Of a stretch of 11,529 nucleotides of DNA, positions 1 to 7,961 are shown one piece after another (position 1 is the stretch's first letter; each line of letters begins with the position of its first letter). This stretch comes from Planctomycetota bacterium (GTDB taxonomy: Bacteria > Planctomycetota > Phycisphaerae > UBA1845), in the NCBI GenBank assembly GCA_024278775.1, contig JAJRSP010000122.1:1-11529 (forward strand), read 5' to 3'. Below the pieces are notes generated by a model, which saw only the letters and a program-made list of their open reading frames with translations, was not told the origin of the DNA and made no database searches. The position numbers and the translations under genes were made by a program.

Positions 1-1
1 C

Positions 2-256
2 ACGCTGGGCAGTGAGATCGCTTCGCTGCGAGAACTGACCGCACTACCGATTTGTGTCGGATTTGGCGTGAGTTCGGCCGACCACGTTCGCGAGGTGTGT
101 GGTTTCGCCGATGGCGCGATCGTCGGCAGCGCGCTGGTGCGGCGCATTCAAGAAGGTATTAACGCGAGGTTGGACTCGCGTGCCCTGGCTGATTCTGTGC
201 AGCAGACGTTGTCAGAGTTGATCAGCGGCACCAAGCCCTCTCGCGCAGGGAGCTAA
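2..256 (+). CDS. trpA: Tryptophan synthase alpha subunit, C-terminal part (5' end outside window)
   Basis: Only the last 84 residues are present; the reading frame is open from the left edge of the window. TrpA cleaves indole-3-glycerol phosphate to indole and glyceraldehyde 3-phosphate in the cytosol, and the indole is channelled to TrpB. The visible part carries the two phosphate-binding loops expected near the end of this TIM barrel: a GFGVS loop after the strand PICVGFG, and AIVGSALV about 20 residues later, matching the family pattern GFGIS...AISGSA. The tail after the barrel (about 30 residues) is Ser/Ala-rich and of ordinary length. The stop codon lies 2 nt before the next start, so the downstream membrane protein is probably cotranscribed. 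Whether trpB lies upstream cannot be seen. Confidence 0.93.
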   Translation, partial: TLGSEIASLRELTALPICVGFGVSSADHVREVCGFADGAIVGSALVRRIQEGINARLDSRALADSVQQTLSELISGTKPSRAGS

Positions 257-258
257 TC

Positions 259-1620
259 ATGTCAGACACTTCCGACCCCAAGACGTCACCACGACACTGG
301 CTGGACTCGATCGGGTTGGCCCACCTGTTCCGTATGCTCGGTATCGCGATCCAGCCCGCCAAGCTCATCATCGCGCTTCTCGGATTATGGGCGACTATGT
401 TCTACGGGGGCTGCATGTTGGACCCCATCTGCAAACTCGCAGGGGGAGATCGGTTCGCACCCGATGCCGTCGAGCGGCTGATGATCGCCGACGAAACGGA
501 TACCCCGTATGAGCAGCCCGGAGGCGAGGACGGTGTCTTCCGCGTGTTTCGTCAGCACGAACGCAGGGCCATACTCGGGCTGATGGGTTCGTCTCTACCC
601 GGCTCATCGGTCGGGGCTGGCACGCCGGTGGGCGCGTTTGTGGAATCCCACGCAACGCGGAGACCACTGCGCAATATCGCGGCGATGGGCTACGGCGTTT
701 GGTGGCTGATCCGCTATCATTTCGTCTACTTTGTCTTTCTCGCGGTGGGGTCGCTGCTGATATGGTCTCTCTGCGGTGGGATGATCTGCCGGATGGCGGC
801 CGTGCAGTTTGCCCGAGATGAAAAAATTACGATGAACCAAGCGTTTTCCTATACGAAACAAAGGCTCTTCGGCGGCTTCTTTATGGCCCCGTGTATTCCG
901 CTCGGGTTCATGATCGCCTTGGCGTTGTTGTTGCTGCTCTATGGTGTGTTGCTGCGCATACCCCTGCTTGGTGATCTGCTCGGTGGGCTCGGATTCGCGC
1001 TGGCGCTGTTCGGCGGGTTCGTCATCGCGTTGCTCATGGTCGGGTTGTTCGTCGGTGGGAGCCTGTTTTGGCCGGCCGTCGCCACAGAAGGATCAGATGG
1101 CTTCGATTCGTTTTCGCGGGGGCTCTCCTATCCGCTTTCGCGACCCTGGAAAGCGGGCCTTTACGCACTCATCTCGATCCTGTTCGCCGCGATCTGCTGG
1201 ATGTGTGCCAATCTGTTTACCTACCTCGCGCTGTATGTTTCGCGGGGACTCATTGCGATGGGCACCTCGCCCTTTGGTTGGTGGAATCGCGGAACCGAGA
1301 CGGCCCCCATCAGCAAGCTGGAGTTGATGTGGCCCATGGCCGGACCAAACGCGATGTACCAGTGGCCCGACTGGTCGCAACTCACCTGGTATGAACACTT
1401 CTCGGCCGGACTGATCGGGCTGTTTGTCGTTGGCGTCATCGGCCTGATGTGGGCGTTTCTTGTGTCGCTCTTCCACAGCGGTAGCACGGTGATCTACTTC
1501 CTGCTACGCCGCGATGTGGACGGCACGGACCTGGAAGACCTCTTCCTCGACGAAAGCGAGCTCGATCAGACCGGTGCCACCGCCCGTGCCGCGTCAGAGT
1601 CCGCAGACACACCCGACTGA
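259..1620 (+). CDS. Multi-pass conserved membrane protein of planctomycete type, function unknown
   Basis: A 453-residue integral membrane protein. Hydrophobic segments lie at about residues 36-54, 156-176, 208-232, 240-270, 300-330 and 382-406. A polar stretch of about 100 residues between the first and second segments probably faces one side of the membrane as a domain or loop, and the C-terminal 35 residues are acidic (DLEDLFLDESELD). The stretches AVQFARDEKITMNQAF (181-196) and EGSDGFDSFSRGLSYPLSRPWK (277-298) resemble a conserved hypothetical family I remember from many planctomycete genomes; no activity is known to me. A strong Shine-Dalgarno sequence (AGGGAG, 247-252) ends 6 nt before the ATG and overlaps the end of trpA, so translation is likely coupled. 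There is no signal peptide or catalytic motif. The operon link to trpA does not by itself imply a role in tryptophan synthesis. Confidence 0.85.
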   Translation: MSDTSDPKTSPRHWLDSIGLAHLFRMLGIAIQPAKLIIALLGLWATMFYGGCMLDPICKLAGGDRFAPDAVERLMIADETDTPYEQPGGEDGVFRVFRQHERRAILGLMGSSLPGSSVGAGTPVGAFVESHATRRPLRNIAAMGYGVWWLIRYHFVYFVFLAVGSLLIWSLCGGMICRMAAVQFARDEKITMNQAFSYTKQRLFGGFFMAPCIPLGFMIALALLLLLYGVLLRIPLLGDLLGGLGFALALFGGFVIALLMVGLFVGGSLFWPAVATEGSDGFDSFSRGLSYPLSRPWKAGLYALISILFAAICWMCANLFTYLALYVSRGLIAMGTSPFGWWNRGTETAPISKLELMWPMAGPNAMYQWPDWSQLTWYEHFSAGLIGLFVVGVIGLMWAFLVSLFHSGSTVIYFLLRRDVDGTDLEDLFLDESELDQTGATARAASESADTPD

Positions 1621-1829
1621 CCGCGCCGGCATCACCACGACGCGAACCACTTTTTTGGGGTGTGACTATTCTCGGCGGGAGCGCGTGCCTCATCCCCGAT
1701 GCATCCGATGTGGGAATGGACTTCGCATGACCACTTCGTTCGCCATTCGTGGCGCAGGCTATTGCATGCCGAAACATCCGCGAATCATTCGCCGCCCGGA
1801 TCGTTAACGCCTTCGTTTTCTTTCCGAGC

Positions 1830-1847
1830 CGCGGGGTTCACCCCGCG
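1830..1847. repeat. GC-rich perfect hairpin, REP-like
   Basis: CGCGGGG (1830-1836), loop TTCA, CCCCGCG (1841-1847): a perfect 7-bp stem with a 4-nt loop. No T-run follows on either strand, so it is not a standard intrinsic terminator. Short palindromes of this style are common as dispersed repeats between planctomycete genes; that it is repeated in this genome is inference, since only one copy is visible here. A weak factor-independent terminator or an mRNA-end stabiliser is the alternative. Confidence 0.5.
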
Positions 1848-1880
1848 CGGTTTATCAAATGTCGTATGGCACCCGACATT

Positions 1881-1907
1881 CATGCCCGCGTCTCCGGCTT
1901 GGGCATG
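1881..1907. repeat. Inverted repeat CATGCCC/GGGCATG
   Basis: CATGCCC (1881-1887) and GGGCATG (1901-1907) form a perfect 7-bp inverted repeat around a 13-nt loop. It is framed by TGGCA (1867-1871) and TGCCA (1906-1910), which form a second, partly competing pairing. The element lies 33 bp after the hairpin at 1830-1847 and may belong to the same dispersed repeat. No transposase coding sequence accompanies it. Confidence 0.45.
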
Positions 1908-2078
1908 CCACACACCCGAAAGGGCAATGCCAAAAGCCCTGGCCACGCTCGTTTTTGCCGCCGACGAAAGATCGACTCCGACCCCGACCGGCGTATGGCC
2001 GATACCTGCCTTAGTGCCCCGTCACAGCGTACGTTAAGGAAGACGGCCGGGTGTACTGATAAACGACGGTAGCAGCAC

Positions 2079-3947
2079 ATGAAAATCGGCGTATTCGACC
2101 ATGGATGGTGGGCACCAGCCTGCGAGTCGCTCGGGCATGAGCCTATCGGGTTGCCGGTGGCTGCGGGGAATGACGGCAATCCCTATCAGGCCGATTTGAG
2201 TCAGCGCATCGTGGGCGCTCGGGCCGTCGCGGAACGGTTCGCCCAGGCACCGCCGGATTTTCTGATTGACAACGGCGGTACGGGTTTGTCGTTTGCCGCG
2301 GGGGTCTGCGGGGCCAATGCCGACATTCGCCCGCTACACGAGGCGCTCGATCGGCCGTTGCTCTCTCACTTCATCGACCCGTTGGTGACGGCGTTTCAGG
2401 GGCTTGATTGGTCCGTCCTATGGCAGAGCCTGGCCAGCCCCAACTGGGTGAAGATGGTCTGGGACCAGGCCCAAGTGTATGAGTTGCGGCAGTTTGGCGT
2501 GGATAACGTGATTCATCTGCCGATGGCCGCCCCGGATCGTCGCTACGACACCGCACCGCTGGACCCGGGTCATGTCCGGCCTGTGGCGTCCTTCGTCGGC
2601 GGGCAGAACACGAGCTTTTTCCAGCACGGTCATCAGACGCCGACGATCAGTTTGTTCGGCGGCGTGCTCGCCGCTGGTGTTCGTAGCGATCTACCCGATG
2701 CGGTTTTCTACGACATTTACCACAATATCTACGGGCTCGGGTTGCCCATTCAGAAAGATGATTCCCTGGCGGTCCGCGCGGAAAAATCGCGGGCTTACTT
2801 CGCGGCCAAGCTGTTCCACAACGTCAACCTCTGCATCAAAAACCGCGATCGCTTTGTGATCTATCTAAAGCGAACGTTCGGTGATGCGTTTGAACTTTTC
2901 GGTCGGGGGTGGGATACCGCCTATGGCTTGCCGACGGGTACGCCGTTTCCGACCACCGATCAATACCTGCAACATTTCCGCGAGGTGGCCATCAACATCA
3001 ACCTGGTGAACGGAAACGCCGAGACCGGGTTGAACATGCGTCACTTTGAGATCACCGCGGCCGGTGGGTTTATGCTCTGTTATCAGCAGCCGGAACTGGC
3101 CGCCCATTTTGTGATCGGCAAAGAATGCGACGTGTTTCGCAATGAGAACGAACTGATCGAGAAGGTGCAGTACTACCTGGCGCATCCGGACGAGCGTAAC
3201 GCAATTGCACAGGCCGGTCAGCGGCGCACGTTGGCGCAACACCTGCACCGCCACCGATTGCAATCGGTACTGCGTCTGCTCATGCCCCACCAGGCTCCGG
3301 TGACGTTCTCCCACACCACCTGGTCGGAGGATTTCAAGACCTATGTGCCCCGTGCCAAGGTCATACTCGATTGCGGGGCGAACGTCGGGCAGATGGCTCG
3401 GAGTTTTCGCCATCTCTACGAAAACGCTGACATCTACAGTTTCGAACCGGTCGGGGCCTGTTTCGCCGAATTGGAGCGCACATGCGCGGAGATCGGCGTC
3501 AAGCCCGTCAAGAAGGCCGTGAGCGATCACGACGGCGTCTGCAAGATCAACCTGACCACCAGCCCGGAGTGCCACTCCTTGTTGGGGTATGAGCCGAGTA
3601 ATCCGTGCGAGCAATACACCTGGATCGTTGACGAGGAGGAGGTGGACGTCTGTTCCCTCGACAACTGGTGTGCGCAAAACGACATCGATACGAAAATGAT
3701 CGACATCATCAAACTGGACGTGCAGGGTGCGGAGCTGCAGGCGTTGCGCGGTGCCACGAAAATCCTCAAGAGCGCCAAGATGGTACTCGCGGAAGTATCC
3801 TTTGTGCCACTTTATAAGGACAGTCCCCTCTTTGGTGAGGTGGATGACTTTATGAAGCGAGCGGGTTACGACCGGGCCGCCCTCTACCCTTCCGATCAGC
3901 CGCAGCACTGGGGAGACGCGCTGTATGTCAAGAAGGAACCTGGATAG
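2079..3947 (+). CDS. Bifunctional protein: CgeB-like glycosyltransferase fused to FkbM-family methyltransferase
   Basis: A 622-residue, probably cytosolic protein with two parts. Residues 1-400 are a CgeB-like glycosyltransferase (GT-B fold, glycosyl transferases group 1 type). The nucleotide-sugar-binding half carries ETGLNMRHFEITAAGGFML (315-333), then IGKECDVFRNENELIEKVQYYL (346-367) and AGQRRTLAQHLHRHRL (379-394), the ordered motifs typical of that family. Residues 425-620 are an FkbM-type SAM-dependent methyltransferase: motif I DCGANVGQ (431-438), the acidic FEP (455-457) and KLDVQGAEL (545-553). FkbM enzymes usually O-methylate sugars or polyketides. The fusion suggests transfer of a sugar and methylation of it, or of a neighbour, by one polypeptide; the substrates are unknown. 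The ribosome binding site before the ATG is weak. The next gene is a paralogue of the first part and starts 24 bp downstream. Confidence 0.88.
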   Translation: MKIGVFDHGWWAPACESLGHEPIGLPVAAGNDGNPYQADLSQRIVGARAVAERFAQAPPDFLIDNGGTGLSFAAGVCGANADIRPLHEALDRPLLSHFIDPLVTAFQGLDWSVLWQSLASPNWVKMVWDQAQVYELRQFGVDNVIHLPMAAPDRRYDTAPLDPGHVRPVASFVGGQNTSFFQHGHQTPTISLFGGVLAAGVRSDLPDAVFYDIYHNIYGLGLPIQKDDSLAVRAEKSRAYFAAKLFHNVNLCIKNRDRFVIYLKRTFGDAFELFGRGWDTAYGLPTGTPFPTTDQYLQHFREVAININLVNGNAETGLNMRHFEITAAGGFMLCYQQPELAAHFVIGKECDVFRNENELIEKVQYYLAHPDERNAIAQAGQRRTLAQHLHRHRLQSVLRLLMPHQAPVTFSHTTWSEDFKTYVPRAKVILDCGANVGQMARSFRHLYENADIYSFEPVGACFAELERTCAEIGVKPVKKAVSDHDGVCKINLTTSPECHSLLGYEPSNPCEQYTWIVDEEEVDVCSLDNWCAQNDIDTKMIDIIKLDVQGAELQALRGATKILKSAKMVLAEVSFVPLYKDSPLFGEVDDFMKRAGYDRAALYPSDQPQHWGDALYVKKEPG

Positions 3948-3971
3948 TCCCCTCGTCGGATCGCCACACCC

Positions 3972-5312
3972 ATGACACGAATTCCGCTAAGAATCGCCAC
4001 TACGAGACAGCTCGAACGCGCCGTTCGAGAGGCCGGGTTTGAGGTGGTCGTGCTCCCGGAGCCCTCGCCGCTGGACATCCACGGCTCGATCGAAAAGCGT
4101 GTGGCCGACGGAAAGGTGCATCACGCCTTTCTCGAAAAAAACCCGGTGGATCTGATTCTGGATTTCAACACGACGGCGCTGACGCTTATTCCTTCATCAC
4201 CCGCGCCAAACCAGTACGCCATCACCTCGGCTGCCCTCGGTATTCCGTATGTGTCGTGTTACCTCGACCCGGTGACCTCCACGATGCAACAGGTCGATTG
4301 GGCGAGCCACTGGCAGATACTTGAGCAGGATTCGTGGATCAAGTGGATGTACGACGATGCTACGGCGGGCGAACTCATCCAGCAGGGCATCCCCAATGTG
4401 TTGATGCTGCCGATGGCCGCCAACAATGACGACTTCGATACCTCACCACCCGTTCTTGATGAGACGCCGATCGTATCATTCATCGGGCATCCGGCCTCGA
4501 CCTGGTTCTCCGGTAATCAAACGATACAGGCGCAGCAGCTATACTGCGGGTTGACGGCGGCGGCCGTCCACGCCGATATGCCCGATCTGCCGTTCCACAA
4601 GATTTACTACGATTTGTACGAGTTTGCCGAGCCGCCGAAGCCCACGGATGATCCGGCCACCCGCGCCACCAAAGCGCTGCAATACCACAATGAAAAGTTT
4701 TTCTACTGCGCGTTCCTCGCGGTCAAACGACGGGAACGATGGGTTCATTTTCTCCGGAAAAAGCTGGGCAATGCGTTTGAACTGATCGGCGATCATTGGG
4801 GAAATGTATACGGTCTGGAACACACGCCACGCATCTGGGATCGGCAGGAGATGTATGACCGTATGCGCCGCGTGCCGATCTGCCTGAATCTGCTAAAGGC
4901 CTGTCCCGAGTCGGGGATGAACCTACGGCATTTCGAGGTGACGGCCGCCGGTGGCTTCTTGCTAACCTACCCCACGTCGGAACTCTCTCGTTGTTTCGAG
5001 ATTGGCAAGGAATGCGAGGTGTTCCACGATGAGCAGGAACTGCTCGAAAAAATCGGCTACTACGCCGGTCACCCGAAGGAGCGTGCGGAAATCGCCCGGG
5101 CGGGACAACAGCGCACACTCGCGGAGCACCTCTACAGCCACCGGATTACGAACTTGGTCGATCTGCTCCGGCAGCATGGCGTGTTACCCGCACTCACGGC
5201 GGGGATAGCGCCGGCTGCATCAGTCAAACCCCATGAGCCCGTGCCAGAACCGGCCAGCGCGGAAGCGAACGGCTCGACTCATCGCGAGATGGGTGAGGAG
5301 GTGGTCTCATGA
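3972..5312 (+). CDS. CgeB-like glycosyltransferase, paralogue of the N-terminal part of the preceding protein
   Basis: A 446-residue, probably cytosolic transferase that aligns over most of its length with residues 1-400 of the preceding fusion. Shared blocks include CYLDPVTS near residue 96 (HFIDPLVT in the fusion), LPMAANNDDFDT near 146, ESGMNLRHFEVTAAGGFLL (313-331), IGKECEVFHDEQELLEKIGYY (344-364) and AGQQRTLAEHLYSHRI (377-392). The donor and acceptor cannot be deduced. Instead of a methyltransferase domain it ends in a Pro/Ala/Glu-rich tail (about 405-446) that looks like a flexible linker. Its stop overlaps the start of an FkbM methyltransferase gene in an ATGA junction, so the two products are made together. 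A tandem duplication followed by fusion or fission explains the arrangement. No signal peptide or membrane segment is present. Confidence 0.87.
   Translation: MTRIPLRIATTRQLERAVREAGFEVVVLPEPSPLDIHGSIEKRVADGKVHHAFLEKNPVDLILDFNTTALTLIPSSPAPNQYAITSAALGIPYVSCYLDPVTSTMQQVDWASHWQILEQDSWIKWMYDDATAGELIQQGIPNVLMLPMAANNDDFDTSPPVLDETPIVSFIGHPASTWFSGNQTIQAQQLYCGLTAAAVHADMPDLPFHKIYYDLYEFAEPPKPTDDPATRATKALQYHNEKFFYCAFLAVKRRERWVHFLRKKLGNAFELIGDHWGNVYGLEHTPRIWDRQEMYDRMRRVPICLNLLKACPESGMNLRHFEVTAAGGFLLTYPTSELSRCFEIGKECEVFHDEQELLEKIGYYAGHPKERAEIARAGQQRTLAEHLYSHRITNLVDLLRQHGVLPALTAGIAPAASVKPHEPVPEPASAEANGSTHREMGEEVVS
5295..5301 (+). promoter_or_regulatory. Shine-Dalgarno GAGGAGG inside the upstream gene
   Basis: GAGGAGG lies 7 nt before the ATG at 5309 and within the last codons of the glycosyltransferase gene. 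Together with the ATGA stop/start overlap (5309-5312) it fixes the start of the methyltransferase and indicates translational coupling. Confidence 0.8.
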
Positions 5313-6037
5313 CGGCGACCGCGATCAACGTCGATCACCTGTTCAAGGCGCAGTTCGGTGAAGACCGGGTGCTGTGGCAGGTCTTTCGCGGAAAAACCGA
5401 AGGCTTTTTCATGGAGATCGGAGCGTTCGACGGTTATTCGTTGAGCAATACATACTTCTTGGAGCAGATGGGCTGGCACGGCGTTCTCGTGGAGCCGATC
5501 GAAGCGCTTTGCAGGCAGGCGGCTGCACGCCGACCGCGCAGCAAGATCGTTCATGCCGCCTGTAGCCGGCGCGGCGCGACCGGGATGACCACTTTCACCG
5601 TTGCCCATAACGTGCCGGTCTTGTCCTTTTTGTCAGCCGACGATGAGCATGTCGAGCGGTGCAAACGGGAAGGGGCCGACCTGGTCGAAATCCAGGTGCC
5701 TCTCACCAGCGTTGACGATATCCTCATGTCTATGCGCAAGGAAGACGCCGACGAATGCAACCCCTGGCAAGCCAATCGTGGCTGGTGCATCGATCTCGTC
5801 TCGATCGACACCGAGGGCTGCGAGCTGGACGTGCTGGACGGATTCGACCTAGACCGGTTTGCCCCGCGCGTGCTGCTCATCGAAAACGACCGGCCGGCCG
5901 GCGAAGCGATCGAACCCTATCTGGAGGCACGGGGATACCGGAAGTTCTTCCGGCAAACCATCAACGATTTTTACGTCCGCAAAGATGACCACACCAATGA
6001 TCTTCAGCTTCAAGACCTTGCCGCGCCCGCTCAGTGA
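5309..6037 (+). CDS. FkbM-family SAM-dependent methyltransferase
   Basis: A 242-residue stand-alone methyltransferase, cytosolic. SAM-binding motif I reads MEIGAFDGYSLSNT (35-48), the following acidic position is VEP (61-63), and the characteristic FkbM block is SIDTEGCELDVLDGF (165-179). The N-terminal FGEDRVLWQVF also fits the subgroup of FkbM proteins found in surface polysaccharide clusters. The likely role is O-methylation of a sugar in the glycan made by the neighbouring transferases. Its motif I (EIGAFDG) differs clearly from that of the fused domain upstream (DCGANVG), so it is a different branch of the family and not a recent copy of that domain. It is translationally coupled to the preceding gene. 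Its stop overlaps, on the opposite strand, the stop of the convergent TPR gene. Confidence 0.88.
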   Translation: MTATAINVDHLFKAQFGEDRVLWQVFRGKTEGFFMEIGAFDGYSLSNTYFLEQMGWHGVLVEPIEALCRQAAARRPRSKIVHAACSRRGATGMTTFTVAHNVPVLSFLSADDEHVERCKREGADLVEIQVPLTSVDDILMSMRKEDADECNPWQANRGWCIDLVSIDTEGCELDVLDGFDLDRFAPRVLLIENDRPAGEAIEPYLEARGYRKFFRQTINDFYVRKDDHTNDLQLQDLAAPAQ

Positions 6038-7944
6038 TTCGGATTCGGGGGTTGCTCGTTGGCTCGCCGACGCGCGGCATCAAGCATCATCTTGGCTTGG
6101 GGATGCGTGGGGTTCACGCGAAGCTCCTGCTCGAACGCCTGCGCCGCTTCGGCGAAACGCCCCTGCTCCGCTAACGCATGACCGAGGTTGTAACGAGTGG
6201 ACGGCAACTGCGGATCACAAGCAATCGCCCGGCGAAACTCATCGGCCGCTCGTTCAAAGTCTTGTGTTCTGGCGAGTACCAACCCCAGATTAAAATGCGG
6301 CTGAGCGCGCGCGGAGTCGATATCGATGGCTTTGAGAAGCGCCTCGCGCGCCGCATCCAACTCGCCGTGCCGCGCCAGTACGGTGCCGAGGTTGCCCCAG
6401 GCGTCTGCAAAACGCGCATCGTGCATGACAGCCTTCCGCAGATAGGCCTCCGCCTCATCCAGGCGACCGGCTTCGAGGCTGGCCATGCCCAGGTTGTTGT
6501 AGGGGAGCGCAAAAGAGGGATTGATTTCGATGGCCTTGGCATATTCCGCGTACGCATCCTCACGACGCCCGGCTCTCTGCAGCGCCCATCCCAGGTTGTA
6601 TCGTCCGCGTGCGTTGCGCGGGCGTTTCGCAACCACGTCGTTCCAGACGCGCAGCGGACTCTCATACACGCGGTTACGAAGGGCGGTAGCCGCACCGAGC
6701 GCCGCGGCCAGCACCACGACGATTGACAGAAAAACGGCTCGACACTTTCGTTGATCCCCCGAAACGCCGCGCCATCGACTCGACACCCCATGGAAGATCA
6801 CGAGAACCACGGCGATCACAATCGACGCGAGAGACAGGTACATCCGGTGCTCGTAGATCGGATCCTGTATCGGTATGATGCTGGATGTGGGTGCCAGCAC
6901 CACAAAAAACCACGCCCCCACCACACCCAACGGATGACGTCGGATGATCGCAAAGACCACACCGCTCAGAGCTACCACGATCACCAATCCGGGCACGACG
7001 GCCGCACCGAACTGCTTCACGATCGGCCAGCCGTAATCGAGGGATTGCCCCACGGGAACAAACGACAACTGCACATACCGGAGCAAGACGGCCGGTTGCG
7101 TAAACAGATAGTGCCACAGTGTGATTTGCGGATGCGAAAAACCCACCATTCCCGACGGGCGATCGGTAGCAAGCACACCCTGAGCCACGCCCAACGCGAA
7201 CAAGACCCCCCACGTCGAAAAGAGCCCCAGATACAAACGCCATCGCCGACGCCAGGCGTCCCGCCAACCTTCGGCGAGTAGCAGGGAATCAAAGATCAAC
7301 GCCATGACCGGTGCCGTGACCATCACCGCCTTGCTGGCCATACCCATAGCGCACGCTGCCACTGCAAGCCCATACCAACGCCGCCCGCCGCCCGCACCGC
7401 GAACGAGACCGTACATCGTCAAAAGATAACACAGCCCCATCAACGACTCACCGCGCTGGATGATGTACGTCACGGATTGCGTCTGTAGCGGATGCACGAT
7501 CCACAGCAACGCCGCGGCAAACGCAAGAAGCGATGCCGACTCTCGCAGTCGTGTCGGGCAGCGTTCCAGCGCGAAGGTTCTCCGGAGCAAGCCATACAGG
7601 GTCAGACCGGCCAAGAGATGCACGGCAAGGTTGAACAGGTGGTACCCGAACAGGTGAAGCCCGCCGAGGGCGTAGTTGATCGCGAGCGACACCTGAACCA
7701 CCGGCCGGCGATGATCGAGCAGGTGCCAGGGCGGAAACAGCGTGCGAATCTGCTCGTTGTCGACGATGTGCAACTGGTTATCAAACACGAACGCGCCGTC
7801 GAAGCTATCCGCGTAGACCGCGACACCGGCCAGGATCAGCAGCACGGGGAACCACCACCGGCCGGGCAACACCGGACGCGGCGACTCCACGGTTGCAGCG
7901 TGGAGACCGTCGCGTGTCTCGCGGTTTTTCCGTCTCGCACTCAT
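6031..7944 (-). CDS. TMTC-like multi-pass membrane protein with C-terminal TPR repeats (putative GT-C glycosyltransferase)
   Basis: A 637-residue protein. The N-terminal two thirds is a membrane domain with about 9-11 hydrophobic segments (30-47, 103-120, 137-150, 165-183, 190-223, 238-257, 316-335, 341-352, 370-386, 403-422). The first outer loop has GAFVFDNQLHIVDN (50-63), followed by HRRPVVQVSLAINYALGG (78-95) and HPLQTQSVTYIIQR (151-164), the pattern of TMTC-type protein O-mannosyltransferases and bacterial relatives. Residues 445-612 hold five TPR units (e.g. ALPYNNLGMASLEAGRLDEA), with a partial sixth after them. In the TMTC family the membrane part transfers a sugar from a lipid carrier and the TPRs bind the acceptor; this role here is inference. 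The acidic pair normally seen in the first loop (DD) reads DN. The start is ATG with GAGG...AGG upstream, 17 bp after the GT2 gene, so the two form an operon. Confidence 0.82.
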   Translation of the reverse strand: MSARRKNRETRDGLHAATVESPRPVLPGRWWFPVLLILAGVAVYADSFDGAFVFDNQLHIVDNEQIRTLFPPWHLLDHRRPVVQVSLAINYALGGLHLFGYHLFNLAVHLLAGLTLYGLLRRTFALERCPTRLRESASLLAFAAALLWIVHPLQTQSVTYIIQRGESLMGLCYLLTMYGLVRGAGGGRRWYGLAVAACAMGMASKAVMVTAPVMALIFDSLLLAEGWRDAWRRRWRLYLGLFSTWGVLFALGVAQGVLATDRPSGMVGFSHPQITLWHYLFTQPAVLLRYVQLSFVPVGQSLDYGWPIVKQFGAAVVPGLVIVVALSGVVFAIIRRHPLGVVGAWFFVVLAPTSSIIPIQDPIYEHRMYLSLASIVIAVVLVIFHGVSSRWRGVSGDQRKCRAVFLSIVVVLAAALGAATALRNRVYESPLRVWNDVVAKRPRNARGRYNLGWALQRAGRREDAYAEYAKAIEINPSFALPYNNLGMASLEAGRLDEAEAYLRKAVMHDARFADAWGNLGTVLARHGELDAAREALLKAIDIDSARAQPHFNLGLVLARTQDFERAADEFRRAIACDPQLPSTRYNLGHALAEQGRFAEAAQAFEQELRVNPTHPQAKMMLDAARRRANEQPPNPNH

Positions 7945-7961
7945 GGAAACCTACGCCTCGT

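Larger units (their letters stand above)
1621..2078. other. 458-bp intergenic region with inverted repeats
   Basis: Short open frames cross this stretch but none has a ribosome binding site, a recognisable domain or an unambiguous start. It contains two perfect 7-bp inverted repeats (1830-1847 and 1881-1907) and a T-run at about 1650-1655 without a proper stem before it. I see no convincing promoter for the gene starting at 2079, although one is expected here. The left part may hold the end of the trpA transcript. The composition and the palindromes look like dispersed repetitive intergenic DNA rather than a decayed gene. Confidence 0.6.

Noticed and set aside
1640..1665. T-run after the membrane protein gene as an intrinsic terminator
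   Set aside because: No stable GC stem precedes the T6 run.
1831..1847. GGTTCA-containing hairpin resembling a tRNA T-arm
   Set aside because: The loop is the wrong size and no acceptor, D or anticodon arms can be built around it.
1699..2037. Plus-strand open frame of 112 codons in the 1621-2078 gap
   Set aside because: No ribosome binding site or recognisable domain; it runs through the palindromic repeats and has overlapping rivals in other frames.
2865..3908. Long minus-strand open frame (347 codons) opposite the fusion gene
   Set aside because: It is a shadow of the plus-strand gene, whose glycosyltransferase and methyltransferase motifs are clear; the antisense product has no recognisable motif.
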